From the NCBI RefSeq assembly GCF_932274485.2, contig NC_065882.2, positions 53,171,431 to 53,235,430 on the forward strand: a stretch of DNA of 64,000 nucleotides. Reading direction: 5' to 3'. Each line of letters begins with the position of its first letter. Position 1 is the first letter of the stretch. A program made the translations under genes and the position numbers. Under the pieces are notes generated by a model. The model had not been told where the DNA came from. It did not search any database and was given only the letters and a program-made list of their open reading frames with translations. Below, in pieces: positions 24,368-35,426 of the stretch. The DNA is from Patella vulgata (lineage: Eukaryota > Mollusca > Gastropoda > Patellidae).

Positions 24368-25907
24368 GTTGCCAGGCAACGAAACATACACCCACAGCAG
24401 CTAAATCGTCCTGACAGTCAACAAAAGTTGTCGTATATTTTTACGTTTTTCAGTAATGAAACATTTATAATACATTAAAATCTGATTAAAGTTACAAGTT
24501 CATATTTTCTAAGAAAGTCAAAACATAATTATTTCTATGTCTTTTGCTCAATAGGTTGTCAGCTCACTATTATACGATCATGGGTGTCATTCTCACACTT
24601 TAAACTCATTTACACCGGAAATAAAAACACAATTACCTCTCTTGTTTTCTATTCTCCACCATGGAGCAGTTATTTTCAAACGTTGGAATTTGAAGATGAA
24701 AATGATATTTTTGCCAATTTCTCAACTGACAATAGTGAATTATAGGATTAATAGGATTATTCTTTAACAAGGTAGGACTGTTTATAGATACCATCTATTT
24801 TAAGGCTTTATTTTAATAAATTTTAAAAATATAACTTAAAAATATGAAATTGCAACTTTAAGAGTAACAACTCATTAAGTAATTATCAGAAAACCATTAG
24901 AATTTGTTTGTTTTTTATAAAGTTCTGCCCCATGCTAACGTTTAGTATACGAAACATTTTTATCATGGATTTAGCTGTTCAAGTTATCAAAATTCATTGA
25001 AAATCAATATACTTGTTCGTCTCAAGGCCTTAAACTCTGTGTATCAATCTGAAGTCAATCGGGTGATAAATTTAGCCTCTAGAGTGTCACAAGATTTTTC
25101 AAAGTGATCAAGGGCCATAACTCTGGCAGTAATTATCGTAAATCGCTGAAAATCAATAGGCTTCTTCGTCTCATGACCTTAAACACTGTGTATAAATTTA
25201 AAGTCAATCGGGTATTAACTTTGACCTCTAGAGTGTCCACAAGATTTTTTGAAGTGATCAAGGGCCATAACTGTGGCAGTAATTATTGGAAATCGCTGAA
25301 AATCAATAGGCTTCTTCGTCTCATGACCTTGAACACTGTGTATAAATTTAAAGTCAATCGAATATTAACTTTGACCTCTAGAGCGTCCACAAGATTTTTT
25401 AAAGTGACCAAGGGCCATAACTCTGGCAGTAATTATCGCAAATCGCTGAAAATCAATAGGCTTCTTCGTCTCATGACCTTAAACACTGTGTATAAATTTA
25501 AAGTCAATCGGGTATTAACTTTGACTTCTAGAGTGCCCACAAGATTTTTTGAAGTGATCAAGGGCCATAACTGTGGCAGTAATTATTGGAAATCGCTGAA
25601 AATCAATAGGCTTCTTCATCTCATGACCTTGAACACTGTGTATAAATTTAAAGTCAATCGAATATTAACTTTGACCTCTAGAGCGTCCACAAGATTTTTT
25701 GAAGTGATCAAGGGCCATAACTCTGGCAGTAATTATCGGAGATCATTCAAAATCAATAGGCTTCTTCGTCTCATGACCTTAAACACTGTGTATAAATTTA
25801 AAGTCAATCGGATATTAACTGTAGCCTCTAGAGCGTCCACAAGCAATTGTGGACGCCGGACCGACAGACGACAATATACGACCACATTTCAATGTGGGCG
25901 TATAAAA
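24368..25907 (+). repeat. Repeat M, copy 1, with 150 bp tandem core
   Basis: Starts at the palindrome GTTGCCAGGCAAC and ends with the hairpin CCACATTTCAATGTGG followed by GCGTATA. Between about 25028 and 25850 lie five units of exactly 150 bp, each with AGTGATCAAGGGCCATAACT (starts of GATCA near 25106, 25256, 25406, 25556, 25706). No real protein: a frame of 275 codons exists only because 150 is divisible by three. Confidence 0.85.
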
Positions 25908-25930
25908 AGGATTTGTTTATACTGTATATA

Positions 25931-26214
25931 AGGGGGGTTGGGATGGCCTAGTGGTCTAGAGTGTCACGCTTCGACCTCTAGCTGGCCGGTCACCTCTGGC
26001 TTGCGGTTGTGGTTTCGATCCCTGGTGTGAGCGTATGTGGCTTGGAGATAGGGGCGCCTTCTCAACCTCGTGGGTTTACTCCGGGTACTCCGGTTTCCTC
26101 CCACAGGAAAGACCCCTGCGCGTGCGCTAAGATAATGAAAAAAAAAAAAAAAGACAACTTGTCTGCGATATCACCTTCGGTGGAAGCGGACGTTAAACAC
26201 TAACAACAACAACA
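25931..26214 (+). mobile_element. SINE family B, with 10 bp TSD
   Basis: tRNA-like head (A-box-like TGGCCTAGTGGTCTAGAG, B-box-like GGTTTCGATCCC), body, an internal A run, and tail GCGGACGTTAAACACTAAC then AAC repeats. ACTGTATATA flanks it (25921-25930 and 26215-26224). A second copy lies at 51548-51782. Confidence 0.92.
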
Positions 26215-26567
26215 ACTGTATATAATGACTGCAATTACAATGACTGCAATGAATATTTTCCTACTGTTTGGATTATTTTTATGAATCCATTAAACCCCAT
26301 TTTTTTTTCTTTTGTGGTACTCGTATACTTTTTTTTGTCTCGTATTTAGCATTAGCTTTAGGTCAATGCTACAGGTAACTTAAATCTGGTTTAAGACATT
26401 TGATAATATACCAATACTCAAACAGAGGGTAAATGCTACAAAATATATATATCCCCCCCCCCCCCTTTAAATTGTATGTGATTTTACCCTCTGATTTCGT
26501 TTTTTAATAGTTCAAAATTTCGTCTTCATCTTCATGTAGTGGAGGCCATCAAAAGTATGAAAGATGG
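26215..26567. other. Spacer with poly-C and small repeat relics
   Basis: Holds a poly-C run at 26454-26465, a TTAAACCCC relic of a SINE tail (about 26291), and 26495-26565, an internally deleted piece of the MULE-like family at 53599-53966. Confidence 0.45.
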
Positions 26568-27140
26568 GTTGCCAGGCAATGAAACATACACCCTCATCAG
26601 CTAAGTCGTCTGAGCAGTCAACAAAAGTTGTTGCAAATTTTTTCTATTGTCGGTAATGAAACATCTATAATACACTAAAATCTGATTAAGAGAAACAACT
26701 CATTACGGTATGTAATTATCAGGGAATCATTAGAATTTGTTTGGCTTTTAATTCTGCCCCATACTAAAGTTTAGTATACGAAACATTTTATATCATGGAT
26801 TTAGCTGTTCAAGTTATCAAAATTTATTGAAAATCAATATAGTTGTTCATCTCAAGACATTAAACTCGGTCTAAAGTAAATCAGATGATAACTTTGGTCT
26901 CTGGAACATCCACAAGATTTTTTCAAAGTGATCATGGGCCATAACTCTGGTAGTAATTATCGGAAATCATTGAAAATCACTGGGCATCTTCGTCCCACGG
27001 CCTTAAACACTGTGTATAAATTTAAAGTCAATCGGACATTAACTTTAGCCTCTATAGAGCGTCCACAAGCAATTGTTGGCGCCGGACTGACGCACATGGG
27101 CGACGACAAAATACAACCACATTTCTATGTGAGTGTATAT
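26568..27140 (+). repeat. Repeat M, copy 2, short core
   Basis: Same start (GTTGCCAGGCAAT) and same end (CCACATTTCTATGTGAGTGT) as copy 1, but with only about one core unit instead of five. It shows that core copy number varies among members. Confidence 0.8.
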
Positions 27141-27768
27141 AAACTGATACAAAATATTGATCTTGGCTGGATATTTTGATACATTCTTCTGTGAGTGCAG
27201 TACCTGAGAGATATGTTTCCATGTGAATGTGTATCTAATATACATTGTCTAGTGCAAATGATAGTTGGAAAATCCATATAAACTGAAGAACATGCTGATA
27301 CAAGCATACAATCAATATTTTAAATTTATAAGAAAAAATAAAAGAAGTAATAAAACTTACTCTAATGGAACTCTATTGATAGATTATATATAAAAATAAA
27401 AAAATAAAAAAAAACAACTCAAGAATAATTGTAAATTAACAAACAATTGACATTTATTAAATTGCACATATTTTTTGATTATAATAGGTGTACAATGATA
27501 TAGATCAAATGATAGTAAAAAAGTTCATTATATATTTATATATCTGTCAGCTCTTATCTGATCTTACCTAATGCCTTTTTAAATCAATTAAATCATTAAA
27601 AAAACAAAATACTCAGTACAAGATTTAATCAAAAGTAATTGTCAGTATCATTATTGCTTGATAAAATTGTTATATAGGTTTATAAGAATTGTAGAGGTAG
27701 GCCTACATGTATAAAATACAGCAGTAGTGAGATACACATCAGTAACAAGAAAACAAATGTATAGTACA
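27141..27768. other. Glutaredoxin 3' flank
   Basis: AT-rich and non-coding. A minus-strand AATAAA (plus-strand TTTATT, 27453-27458) about 310 bp after the glutaredoxin stop is a candidate poly(A) signal. Confidence 0.4.
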
Positions 27769-30700
27769 CTATAATAAAGCCTTGAGTTTGCCTTGACTGT
27801 GAAGTTGAACTGTTTCATCACCACCACCAATGCAATTTCCATTAATAAAAACACGGGGTACCTGAAAATACATGAAACAGAGGTTATGCTAATTACTGTA
27901 ATCATGCCTATAGATAAACTTAATAGCCTTGGGGTCTTTAGCAGTGGGAGCAAACCCACATGGTTAGGCAGACGATCCTTCTCAAAACCACACCTTTTGA
28001 CTCAACGAAAGACATTATCATCTAAAGCGACACCCGTTTAGAAATTATGTTCTTATAGATAGGGGTTGAATGCAGGGGCGCAGGAACCCGGGTACCAGGG
28101 TATACAAATGGTACCCTGCCCTTTTCTGGGGTATAAATGTATAGCCATGCCCTAATGATGAAAGTTTTCAACCGTTTTACTAGTCTATTCATTTTTAAAT
28201 CATAGATATGTATGATACGAAAATTGTGAATAATCAGGCTTAAATGTCTCTTTTATTATCATGTGTTTTAAAAGGTTTTATGTTGGAATTTGGAATGCTA
28301 GAGGTGGTCTAAACACCGTTCTCGGAATTGACTAATTTCAAAATTATCTAATAGGCAGAGAACCCCTATCTTTTGGTACCCTGGCCCTTGCGCCACGGCG
28401 CCCCAGGTTGAATGATATCAAAATAAAATGCTTTTAACAAATGTGACCTGTTGTATCTATTGGGTGGCTGGTTTTTATTTGAACAATAAGTAAAACACAG
28501 CAAGTTTATCAATCAGATAATACATATATACAAGTTCACTCCCATTTCGACTATAAATTTCATTACCCTCAAAATCCTGACCCCCCAACTAATCAGCAAT
28601 GAACTGCTCCGCCGATTAAAAGACGTAATTAAGGTAAAGATTATTGTTAAAATAGCTTATTCATTATATATTATAGCTTGTTTTCTTTAAAGTTACAATT
28701 TCATATTTTCTAAGAAAGTCAAAACATAATTAGGGTTTCACACTGCGTAGCTTGTGTGAAACACTATTGTTTTTGTTAAAATTATTATTCTTATTATTAT
28801 TATTCTTCTTTTGTTTTGAGTAGATCTCAGCAACTGATTGTCGGATCGTTACGATTTCTTCGGTTTTATCGGAAAAGTGGGTGTGACTTAGAGGATAAAG
28901 CTATTTTGAACGTTCTGCGACAATGCGAAATGTCCGAAATCACCGAAGCTATCGTTTTTAGAAATATTGCAGTAATTTTAACAATAATCATTGGATTTTA
29001 ACTTTCGATGCATTTTGGCATAGCCGGAGACGGGGCACATAGCTACGCTACTTTTGATTTTTGATTTTCGGCAAATCTTCGCAGATATTAGGCGCTAAAT
29101 TTAGAAAATTTAAATTTTTACAAAAAACTTTTTTATTTATGAATATTTTTTAATCGTGTTTTACACAAATATAACGAGTCCTCTGACTTGGGCAAAAATG
29201 TGAAAAATTTTTGTCTCGGTAATTTTCCTTGGCCCCCATTGGCTAATTCAGTTTTTCAGTCCTAGATTAATTATTTATTGTTCGATTTGTATAAAACAAA
29301 GTTCATATGCCCCGTTGTCTCAATTGTCATTTTTTTTGTTACCAATAGTGTTATCTGTCGGCACCGGAAGTGGCGTAAATTGACAAAAAACTACAATTTT
29401 GACAGTTAGGTACCATTTTTCGAAAGCAAATATTATTTTTTTCAAATCTGGTATAACTGAAATTGTGCGCCCTTTAAAGGCGCACAAAATGTTGGGACCA
29501 TTTTTTTAAATTTCGATTCCGTTTTCGGGCTATTTCGATTAAAAGGTGAAAAAAGGTGTAAAATTAAGCTATTTACAACCCATCCAGCGTTTTCATATTT
29601 TAAAATATTACTTCGTAACTTTCATAAACTCGTAGCAATAATCTATACGGAGAGAATGTATGTGAAAATTAATTTGTAATATGCGCAGTTGCCGAGAAAT
29701 GGGCAATTTTGCATGAGTCACTTTTTACGCTAGTTTGCCTGTAAAAGAGTCAATTATTATTCGATTTTCATAAAAGTGACACCATTTGATGTGTAATGTC
29801 AATTTTAACTAGGTCAAACCAATTTAACATTTTCAATATCACCGGAAATGACGTAATTTGGGCAAAAATTGTATTTATAGCCTTCGAAACCAGTAATTTA
29901 TTCAAATGAGTCATATTTGTTATTTGTTTAAAATTTTGATATTTGATTCAAATCAACTAATACAATGAACCCTTACGATCATATAGATATCACAAAATGG
30001 TTTCTAACTTGTTCAGTTGCGGAGAAATAGGCAATTTTCAACAGGTCACTTTTTAAGGTTTTTTGTCAATAAAAGTGTCAATTATTATTCGATTTTCATG
30101 AAATTTTCACTGTGTGATACATAATGCCATTTACGATTTCATACAAGTAATTTAAGATTTTCATTATCACCGGAAGTAACGTCATTTTGGCAAAAACTGT
30201 ATTTTTAGCCTTCAAAACAGATATTTTATTCAAATGAATCAGATTTGTAATGTTTTTAAAATTATGATATTTGATTCCAATCAACAAATAGAATGAACTC
30301 CTTCGATCATACAGATACCTCAAAATGGTTTCTAACTTGTACGGTTGCAGAGAAATAGGCGATTTTCTACAAGTCATTTTTCAAGGTTTTTGGTCTATAA
30401 AGGTGGCAATTATTATAGGATTTACATAAAATTTTCACCATGTGATGATGCTATTTCTGATTTCATAAACCAATTTAACATTTTCATTATCACCGGAAGT
30501 AATGTAATTTTGACAGGATCACTGACATGTAGCAAATGAATTGATTGCTGGATTTGGTTGTTTCTGCGTCCATTTTATTTCATGTGTGCAATGCTTATGT
30601 GGAAACCTGTTTAACGGTTTCATTGGTAACAGAAGTGACATAAGTTCAAGGGTAACGTGGCACCGGTGAAACCCGTCATTACTGCTTCGCAGTTCTAGTT

Positions 30701-33700
30701 ATTTCTATGTCTTTTGCTCAATAGGTTGTCAACTCACTATTATACGATCATAGGTGTCATTCAAACACTTAAAACTCATTTACACCGGAAATAATAACAC
30801 AATTACCTCCCAATTACCTCCCTTGTTTTCTATTCTCCACCATGGAGTAGCTATCCTCAAACGTTTGAATTTGAAGAGGAAAATGATATTTTTGCCAATT
30901 TCTCAACTGGCAATAGTGAATTATACTATTAGGATTAATAGGATTATTCTTTAACAAGGTAGGACTGTTTATAGATACCATCTATTTTAAGGCTTTATTT
31001 TAATAAATTTTAAAAATATAACGTAAAAATATGAAATTGCAACTTTAACATCAAAGAAAAAATATCAACTCGGGGTACATTTAATACTTGCTTATCTATA
31101 TAAGATGAACTGTTTCAAATTTTGTACATTTATTTTTCAAGTTCACTATTATTCAGTCAAAATTTTTGTTATTTTATTAGAATTCCTTTATATCAAATAT
31201 CAATAATAGAGGAAAATCTAAACATAACATCACCAACACTGATGAATTTTAATGATTATGTTACCAAATTTCTTGTTTGTTTATGGAACCATTATTAAAC
31301 TGTTGAACCCAGGAAAAAGAACAACCTAGTGGGTTTCCACTCAAGAATGAATAAAACCATACCACACAGTCATCCTAACCTCTATAGATTTATTAACATA
31401 ATTCGAAATATTGAGAAGTGCAAACGATCTTGTTTTGTTACATACATTTGTACTTATATACAATTTCTATATAAATTAGGGGGGTTGGATAGCCGAATGG
31501 TTAGCACGTGTGCGCGCTGTATCATAAGGTCTGTCATTGAGTGAACCGGTTGTATGTGACAAGGGGTAGGATCGCCTGTCCAACCTCATGGGTTTCCTCC
31601 CACTGCTAAAGACCCCTACGCGTAAGCAAATAATTAAAATAAAATTGAACCATGTGTTAGTCCCAAAATGACCTAGTTTGTGTCGAGTGGTCATTAAACC
31701 CCATTTCTCTCTCTAATTAATTTTTCATTCTTTTTTCTGTTTGTTTTGATATAATCTGTTATATGCTGTAGACTAAATGTCATGTTTTAATATGGAACAA
31801 TCTTTTTTTAACTACAATGTATAGAGGGGGTATATAAGTAGGGGGTATTATACTATATACCGGAAAACCACTAAATACCGGAAAACACACAAAAAAACAC
31901 GGAAAAACCTAACCCTAACCCACACACAGAGGACCAGGCTCCTGGTTACCTATTTAGTATTTAGGGTGTTTTCCGGTATTTAGTGTTTTTCCAGTGTTTT
32001 CCGGTATTCAGTGTAACATGGTGTTTTCCGGTATATAGTATTGCCGATAAGTAAGGATAATAAAATCACCAGACCATATAATCTGTTGTAATAAGCTGTA
32101 GTCAAAATGGGAGGGTAACAATGTACACACCTGCGACATATATATAATATATTGATAAATTAGCTTATTAGTCATGTTGATTTCTATGTTCAGTGTTGTT
32201 TAAATGTTATCAATCACACATAATGATAATGTACATTGATAAAGAAAAAAAAAGGTGCCTTCAACCTTGTAGTGTTGTAAAATCATACACTTTTATAAAG
32301 GATATTACAGTCACAGTGCTGGTACATGTACCTTCTTCTTTCCTTCAAACAATTTCTGTTTATAGATCTAGCAATGAGTAGGCCTAAGCTAAATCGTGTT
32401 ATTGTCATGTACACGACTTACCATTATACATGATATCATCCTAACCTCTATAGATTTATTAACATAATTCGAAATATTGAGAAGTGCAAACGATCTTGTT
32501 TTGTTACATACATTTGTACTTATACAATTTCTATATAAATTAGGGGGGTTGGATAGCCGAATGGTTAGCACGTGTGCGCGCTGTATCATAAGGTCTGTCA
32601 TTGAGTGAACCGGTTGTATGTGACAAGGGGTAGGATCGCCTGTCCAACCTCATGGGTTTCCTCCCACTGCTAAAGACCCCTACGCGTAAGCAAATAATTA
32701 AAATAAAATTGAACCATGTGTTAGTCCCAAAATGACCTAGTTTGTGTCGAGTGGTCATTAAACCCCATTTCTCTCTCTAATTAATTTTTAATTCTTTTTT
32801 CTGTTTGTTTTGATATAATCTGTTATATGCTGTAGACTAAATGTCATGTTTTAATATGGAACAATCTATTTTAACTACAATGTATAGAGGGGGTATATAA
32901 GTAGGGGGTATTATACTATATACCGGAAAACCACTAAATACCGGAAAACACACAAAAAAACACGGAAAAACCTAACCCTAACCCACACACAGAGGACCAG
33001 GCTCCTGGTTACCTATTTAGTATTTAGGGTGTTTTCCGGTATTTAGTGTTTTTCCAGTGTTTTCCGGTATTCAGTGTAACATGGTGTTTTCCGGTATATA
33101 GTATTGCCGATAAGTAAGGATAATAAAATCACCAGACCATATAATCTGTTGTAATAAGCTGTAGTCAAAATGGGAGGGTAACAATGTACACACCTGCGAC
33201 ATATATATAATATATTGATAAATTAGCTTATTAGTCATGTTGATTTCTATGTTCAGTGTTGTTTAAATGTTATCAATCACACATAATGATAATGTACATT
33301 GATAAAGAAAAAAAAAGGTGCCTTCAACCTTGTAGTGTTGTAAAATCATACACTTTTATAAAGGATATTACAGTCACAGTGCTGGTACATGTACCTTCTT
33401 CTTTCCTTCAAACAATTTCTGTTTATAGATCTAGCAATGAGTAGGCCTAAGCTAAATCGTGTTATTGTCATGTACACGACTTACCATTATACATGATATA
33501 ATTATCATGACATACAGTACACGTACTGACGTAGGTTATTTATAGCCATGCCCAGATAGGGCCTACTACACAGACTAATATTAATAATATAAATAATTAT
33601 CAATTTACCGAACGTGCTCCAGTCATTTGCGACATAAGTTGCTGAATTTCTTCACAATTGGGGTCATTATCAATTTCCATAACATCATATTCGTCTTCTT

Positions 33701-33944
33701 TCAAAAGACCCGGTTTCAAGTATTCATCTTGGAAAACCTTTTTTGCTTTTACACAAAAAGGACAGTACGATTTGGAAATTATGACTACTTTTTTCCCTGC
33801 AATCCTTGCTTCGATAGTTTTCTTAATGTCGCCCATATTTTTTCCTTGTGATATGAAATTCCAGAAACTTCTTTGACTTTGTTTAAGATAAGATTTACTA
33901 CTGTATGGGATAAGCCGTCGGAATATTAATGAGACTGGAGACAT
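27769..33944 (-). CDS. Glutaredoxin, probably mitochondrial and cytosolic forms
   Basis: Two coding exons: 33944-33609 (112 codons, donor GTAAAT) and 27861-27769 (30 codons plus TAG, after TTTTCAG), joined in phase 0 to give 142 residues. Seen: an N-terminal arm rich in Ser, Arg and Lys with no acidic residue (residues 1-36, typical of a mitochondrial presequence), the redox site CPFC at 61-64, SVPRVFING across the splice junction and the GGGDE glutathione-binding end. Known: dithiol glutaredoxins use glutathione to reduce disulfides and mixed disulfides. Met37 (MGDIKK) would give a 106-residue form, the usual cytosolic length. The SVP in place of the common TVP is conservative. The intron (5747 bp) is filled with repeats. 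Orthology to vertebrate GLRX versus GLRX2 is unsettled. Confidence 0.9.
27926..28015 (-). mobile_element. SINE family C fragment
   Basis: Contains GGGGTCTTTAGCAGTGGGAG and AACCCACATGGTTAGGCAG, the middle of SINE family C on the minus strand. Both ends are lost. Confidence 0.6.
28073..28406. mobile_element. hAT-like MITE with 8 bp TSD
   Basis: Termini CAGGGGCG and the complement of CTGGGGCG, with further imperfect inverted similarity (CCAGGGTA near both ends). GTTGAATG flanks it exactly on both sides (28065-28072 and 28407-28414). No coding content. Lies in the glutaredoxin intron. Confidence 0.85.
28688..31047 (+). repeat. Repeat M left part, split by a Helitron-like insertion
   Basis: 28688-28729 and 30699-31047 match 24498-24862 closely (for example TTTCTAAGAAAGTCAAAACA and ATTCTCCACCATGGAG). 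The intervening 2 kb is absent from the other copy, so it is a later insertion. Confidence 0.85.
28730..30698 (+). mobile_element. Helitron-like non-autonomous element
   Basis: Compared with the empty site near 24530, the insertion sits exactly between A and T with no target duplication. Its right end is CTAG preceded by a short hairpin (ACTGCTTCGCAGT), as in Helitrons. Its left end is TTAGGG rather than the canonical TC, and an alternative reading is a TTA target duplication. A second hairpin lies near the left end (GTTTCACAC at 28735-28743 with GTGTGAAAC at 28754-28762). Inside, about three units of roughly 330 bp begin near 29690, 30020 and 30350 (shared CAATTATTATTCGATTTTCA). No Rep or helicase is encoded. 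Confidence 0.6.
31479..31715 (+). mobile_element. SINE family C copy (in unit 1)
   Basis: tRNA-like head GGTTGGATAGCCGAATGG, then the body (GGGTTTCCTCCCACTGC) and tail CATTAAACCCCATTTC ending in CT repeats. The B-box area is partly deleted. Its twin in unit 2 is at 32543-32778. Confidence 0.85.
31853..32038. mobile_element. 186 bp MITE with 16 bp perfect TIR
   Basis: Ends CTATATACCGGAAAAC and its exact complement, flanked by TA on each side. Further inverted and direct copies of CCGGAAAAC / GTTTTCCGG lie inside, with CCTAACCCTAACCC in the middle. No coding content. TA flanks suit Tc1/mariner-type mobility. Twin at 32916-33101. Confidence 0.8.
32543..32778 (+). mobile_element. SINE family C copy (in unit 2)
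   Basis: Duplicate of 31479-31715, carried along by the 1.06 kb tandem duplication and not by a separate insertion. Confidence 0.85.
32916..33101. mobile_element. 186 bp MITE (in unit 2)
   Basis: Duplicate of the MITE at 31853-32038, same ends and TA flanks, carried by the tandem duplication. Confidence 0.8.
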
Positions 33945-34923
33945 GCATCAACCGGTAAAAATAGGACAACTAGGCCTAAACGAACTTTAACACTGGTTAA
34001 TTACACTTTTCGGAATGTTAAAAATAGAACCGGAAATTCATACCGTATAAAGTTCAAAATCTCTGTGATTAATTGAACTACATATTGTTATGTTAGTGTT
34101 ATCGTTCGAACATTTTGATAACATCTTACTGGCATCAAGAAAACGTGGCAAAACATAATTAAATGTAATTTCGTTCCGTTTTAATCTAACAGAATGCCAG
34201 TCAAGTCGTTCCCAAGCAAAGACGTCCACACGAAAAATGTGGTTAAGTCGTCCACACCCGTTGGTAGAGTCGTCCAAACGACTTCGTTTAATTTTGAGAT
34301 ATAGTATTAGTAATACGTTGGTGGAGTCGTCCACACGACATAGTTTACTTTCGGGACACGTAAGGTACTTAATTAGTATATTTTGTTTTGGTTTTGAGTT
34401 CTGCGTGATCATCATCCGTTCACTCTGGTTTTCAGAAAATCGCCACACTAGAGCGGCCCAGTTCATGAATAAACAACTAAGTAAATCATTTTATTCAATA
34501 AATAACAATTCCATAAACAAGTGTAAATAATAATCATACAACAATTGCATTAATACAACAATTTCATTAATATAACAAATTAATATAACAAATGCAATAA
34601 CAATTTCATTCAAATAAACCCCACGCATAAATATATTCCTACACCGCTACCGAACGACCCACGTCCTTTAAAAGCCCGATACACTTTTTCCCCCCTGTTA
34701 ATATAATTCCCATATTTTAAAAAAATTTCCCTGCTGTCGTCTCGAATTTCTTCCTCTGCCGTCGCTTTATAATTTCTTTTCCGAAACCAATCTTTGTGTA
34801 CGGTACTAAAAACAAATCAACTAGATCTGGTTGGTGAAAATAAGAGAACAGAACAAGTGTTTTATTTGACTTTAATACCATTAATATACATGTATAAAAG
34901 ATGAAATCATTCATGGTATACAG
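33945..34923. promoter_or_regulatory. Glutaredoxin upstream region with GTCGTCC repeats
   Basis: Upstream flank of the minus-strand glutaredoxin gene. Four 12-mers close to GTCGTCCACACG lie at 34221-34232, 34247-34258, 34269-34280 and 34326-34337, 277-393 bp before the first ATG. They share orientation and unequal spacing, unlike a simple tandem repeat. A role as protein-binding sites is inference only. The rest is AT-rich. Confidence 0.35.
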
Positions 34924-35120
34924 CAGGCCCGTAGCCAGAGGGGGCAAGGGGGGGCAATGCCCCCCCCCCCCAAAAAATAAATTTTTTTTGCCCCCCCCCC
35001 CCGAAAAAAAATTTGCTGACCATAGCTCTAAAATACATACTGTAGACTGTGACGGGTGTGCCCCCCCCCCCCTAAAAACTTCACTGCCCCTCCGAAGCTA
35101 GCAAGCTGGCTACGGGCCTG
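34924..35120. mobile_element. hAT-like MITE with perfect 15 bp TIR
   Basis: Ends CAGGCCCGTAGCCAG and its exact complement, flanked on both sides by GTATACAG (34916-34923 and 35121-35128). Inside are long C runs and A/T runs. No coding content. Confidence 0.9.
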
Positions 35121-35426
35121 GTATACAGAGGTCGAGCGTGAAGACCTCGACATCCCCAGCAACTCCTGCACGACCATCATGGGCCCAGGGACGACATGTA
35201 GTGCACTGAACGTACCCCTCATCCATTGGCTGTCTGAACAGTACAAACAAACGATTGATCATTTTCTTCCTCGGATTCACTTGAACTGCATGAATACTTC
35301 ATATGGGTCAAAATGGCACAGTGTACATGGTTCATTTAGTACAAATGAAAGGGCCCATTTCAATCGAAAAGTTTGCCTTTTTTTGCCAGCCGAACGAAAT
35401 GCACTATACAATTGCTCAGGTACAAT
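35121..35426. other. GC-richer segment, possible exon relic between two insertions
   Basis: About 110 bp after the MITE is markedly GC-richer than its surroundings and open on both strands. On the plus strand one frame runs on to 35426 (start YTEVEREDLDIPSN, later NERAHFNRKVCLF) and meets a donor-like CAG|GTACAA. On the minus strand an acceptor-like GTACTGTTCAG precedes it. I recognise no family. It is boxed between a MITE and the BEL/Pao element. Confidence 0.25.

Larger units (their letters stand above)
31371..32436 (+). repeat. Tandem duplication, unit 1 (1066 bp)
   Basis: Repeated immediately as 32437-33499 with only a few small differences (a TA dinucleotide in a TATATA run, T-run length). 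It holds a SINE family C copy (31479-31715) and a 186 bp MITE (31853-32038). Confidence 0.95.
32437..33499 (+). repeat. Tandem duplication, unit 2 (1063 bp)
   Basis: Second copy of the unit at 31371-32436, including its SINE (32543-32778) and MITE (32916-33101). Near identity implies very recent origin or an assembly artefact from two haplotypes. It lies in the glutaredoxin intron, about 110 bp from the first exon. Confidence 0.95.

Noticed and set aside
25028-25850. CRISPR-like array
   Set aside because: Repeats are contiguous with no unique spacers, in a eukaryotic genome.
25104-25931. 275-codon plus-strand open frame
   Set aside because: It is a 150 bp non-coding tandem repeat; the frame stays open only because the unit is a multiple of three.
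31900-31930. Interstitial telomere or chromosome end
   Set aside because: CCTAACCCTAACCC is only a couple of units long and lies inside a small DNA element.
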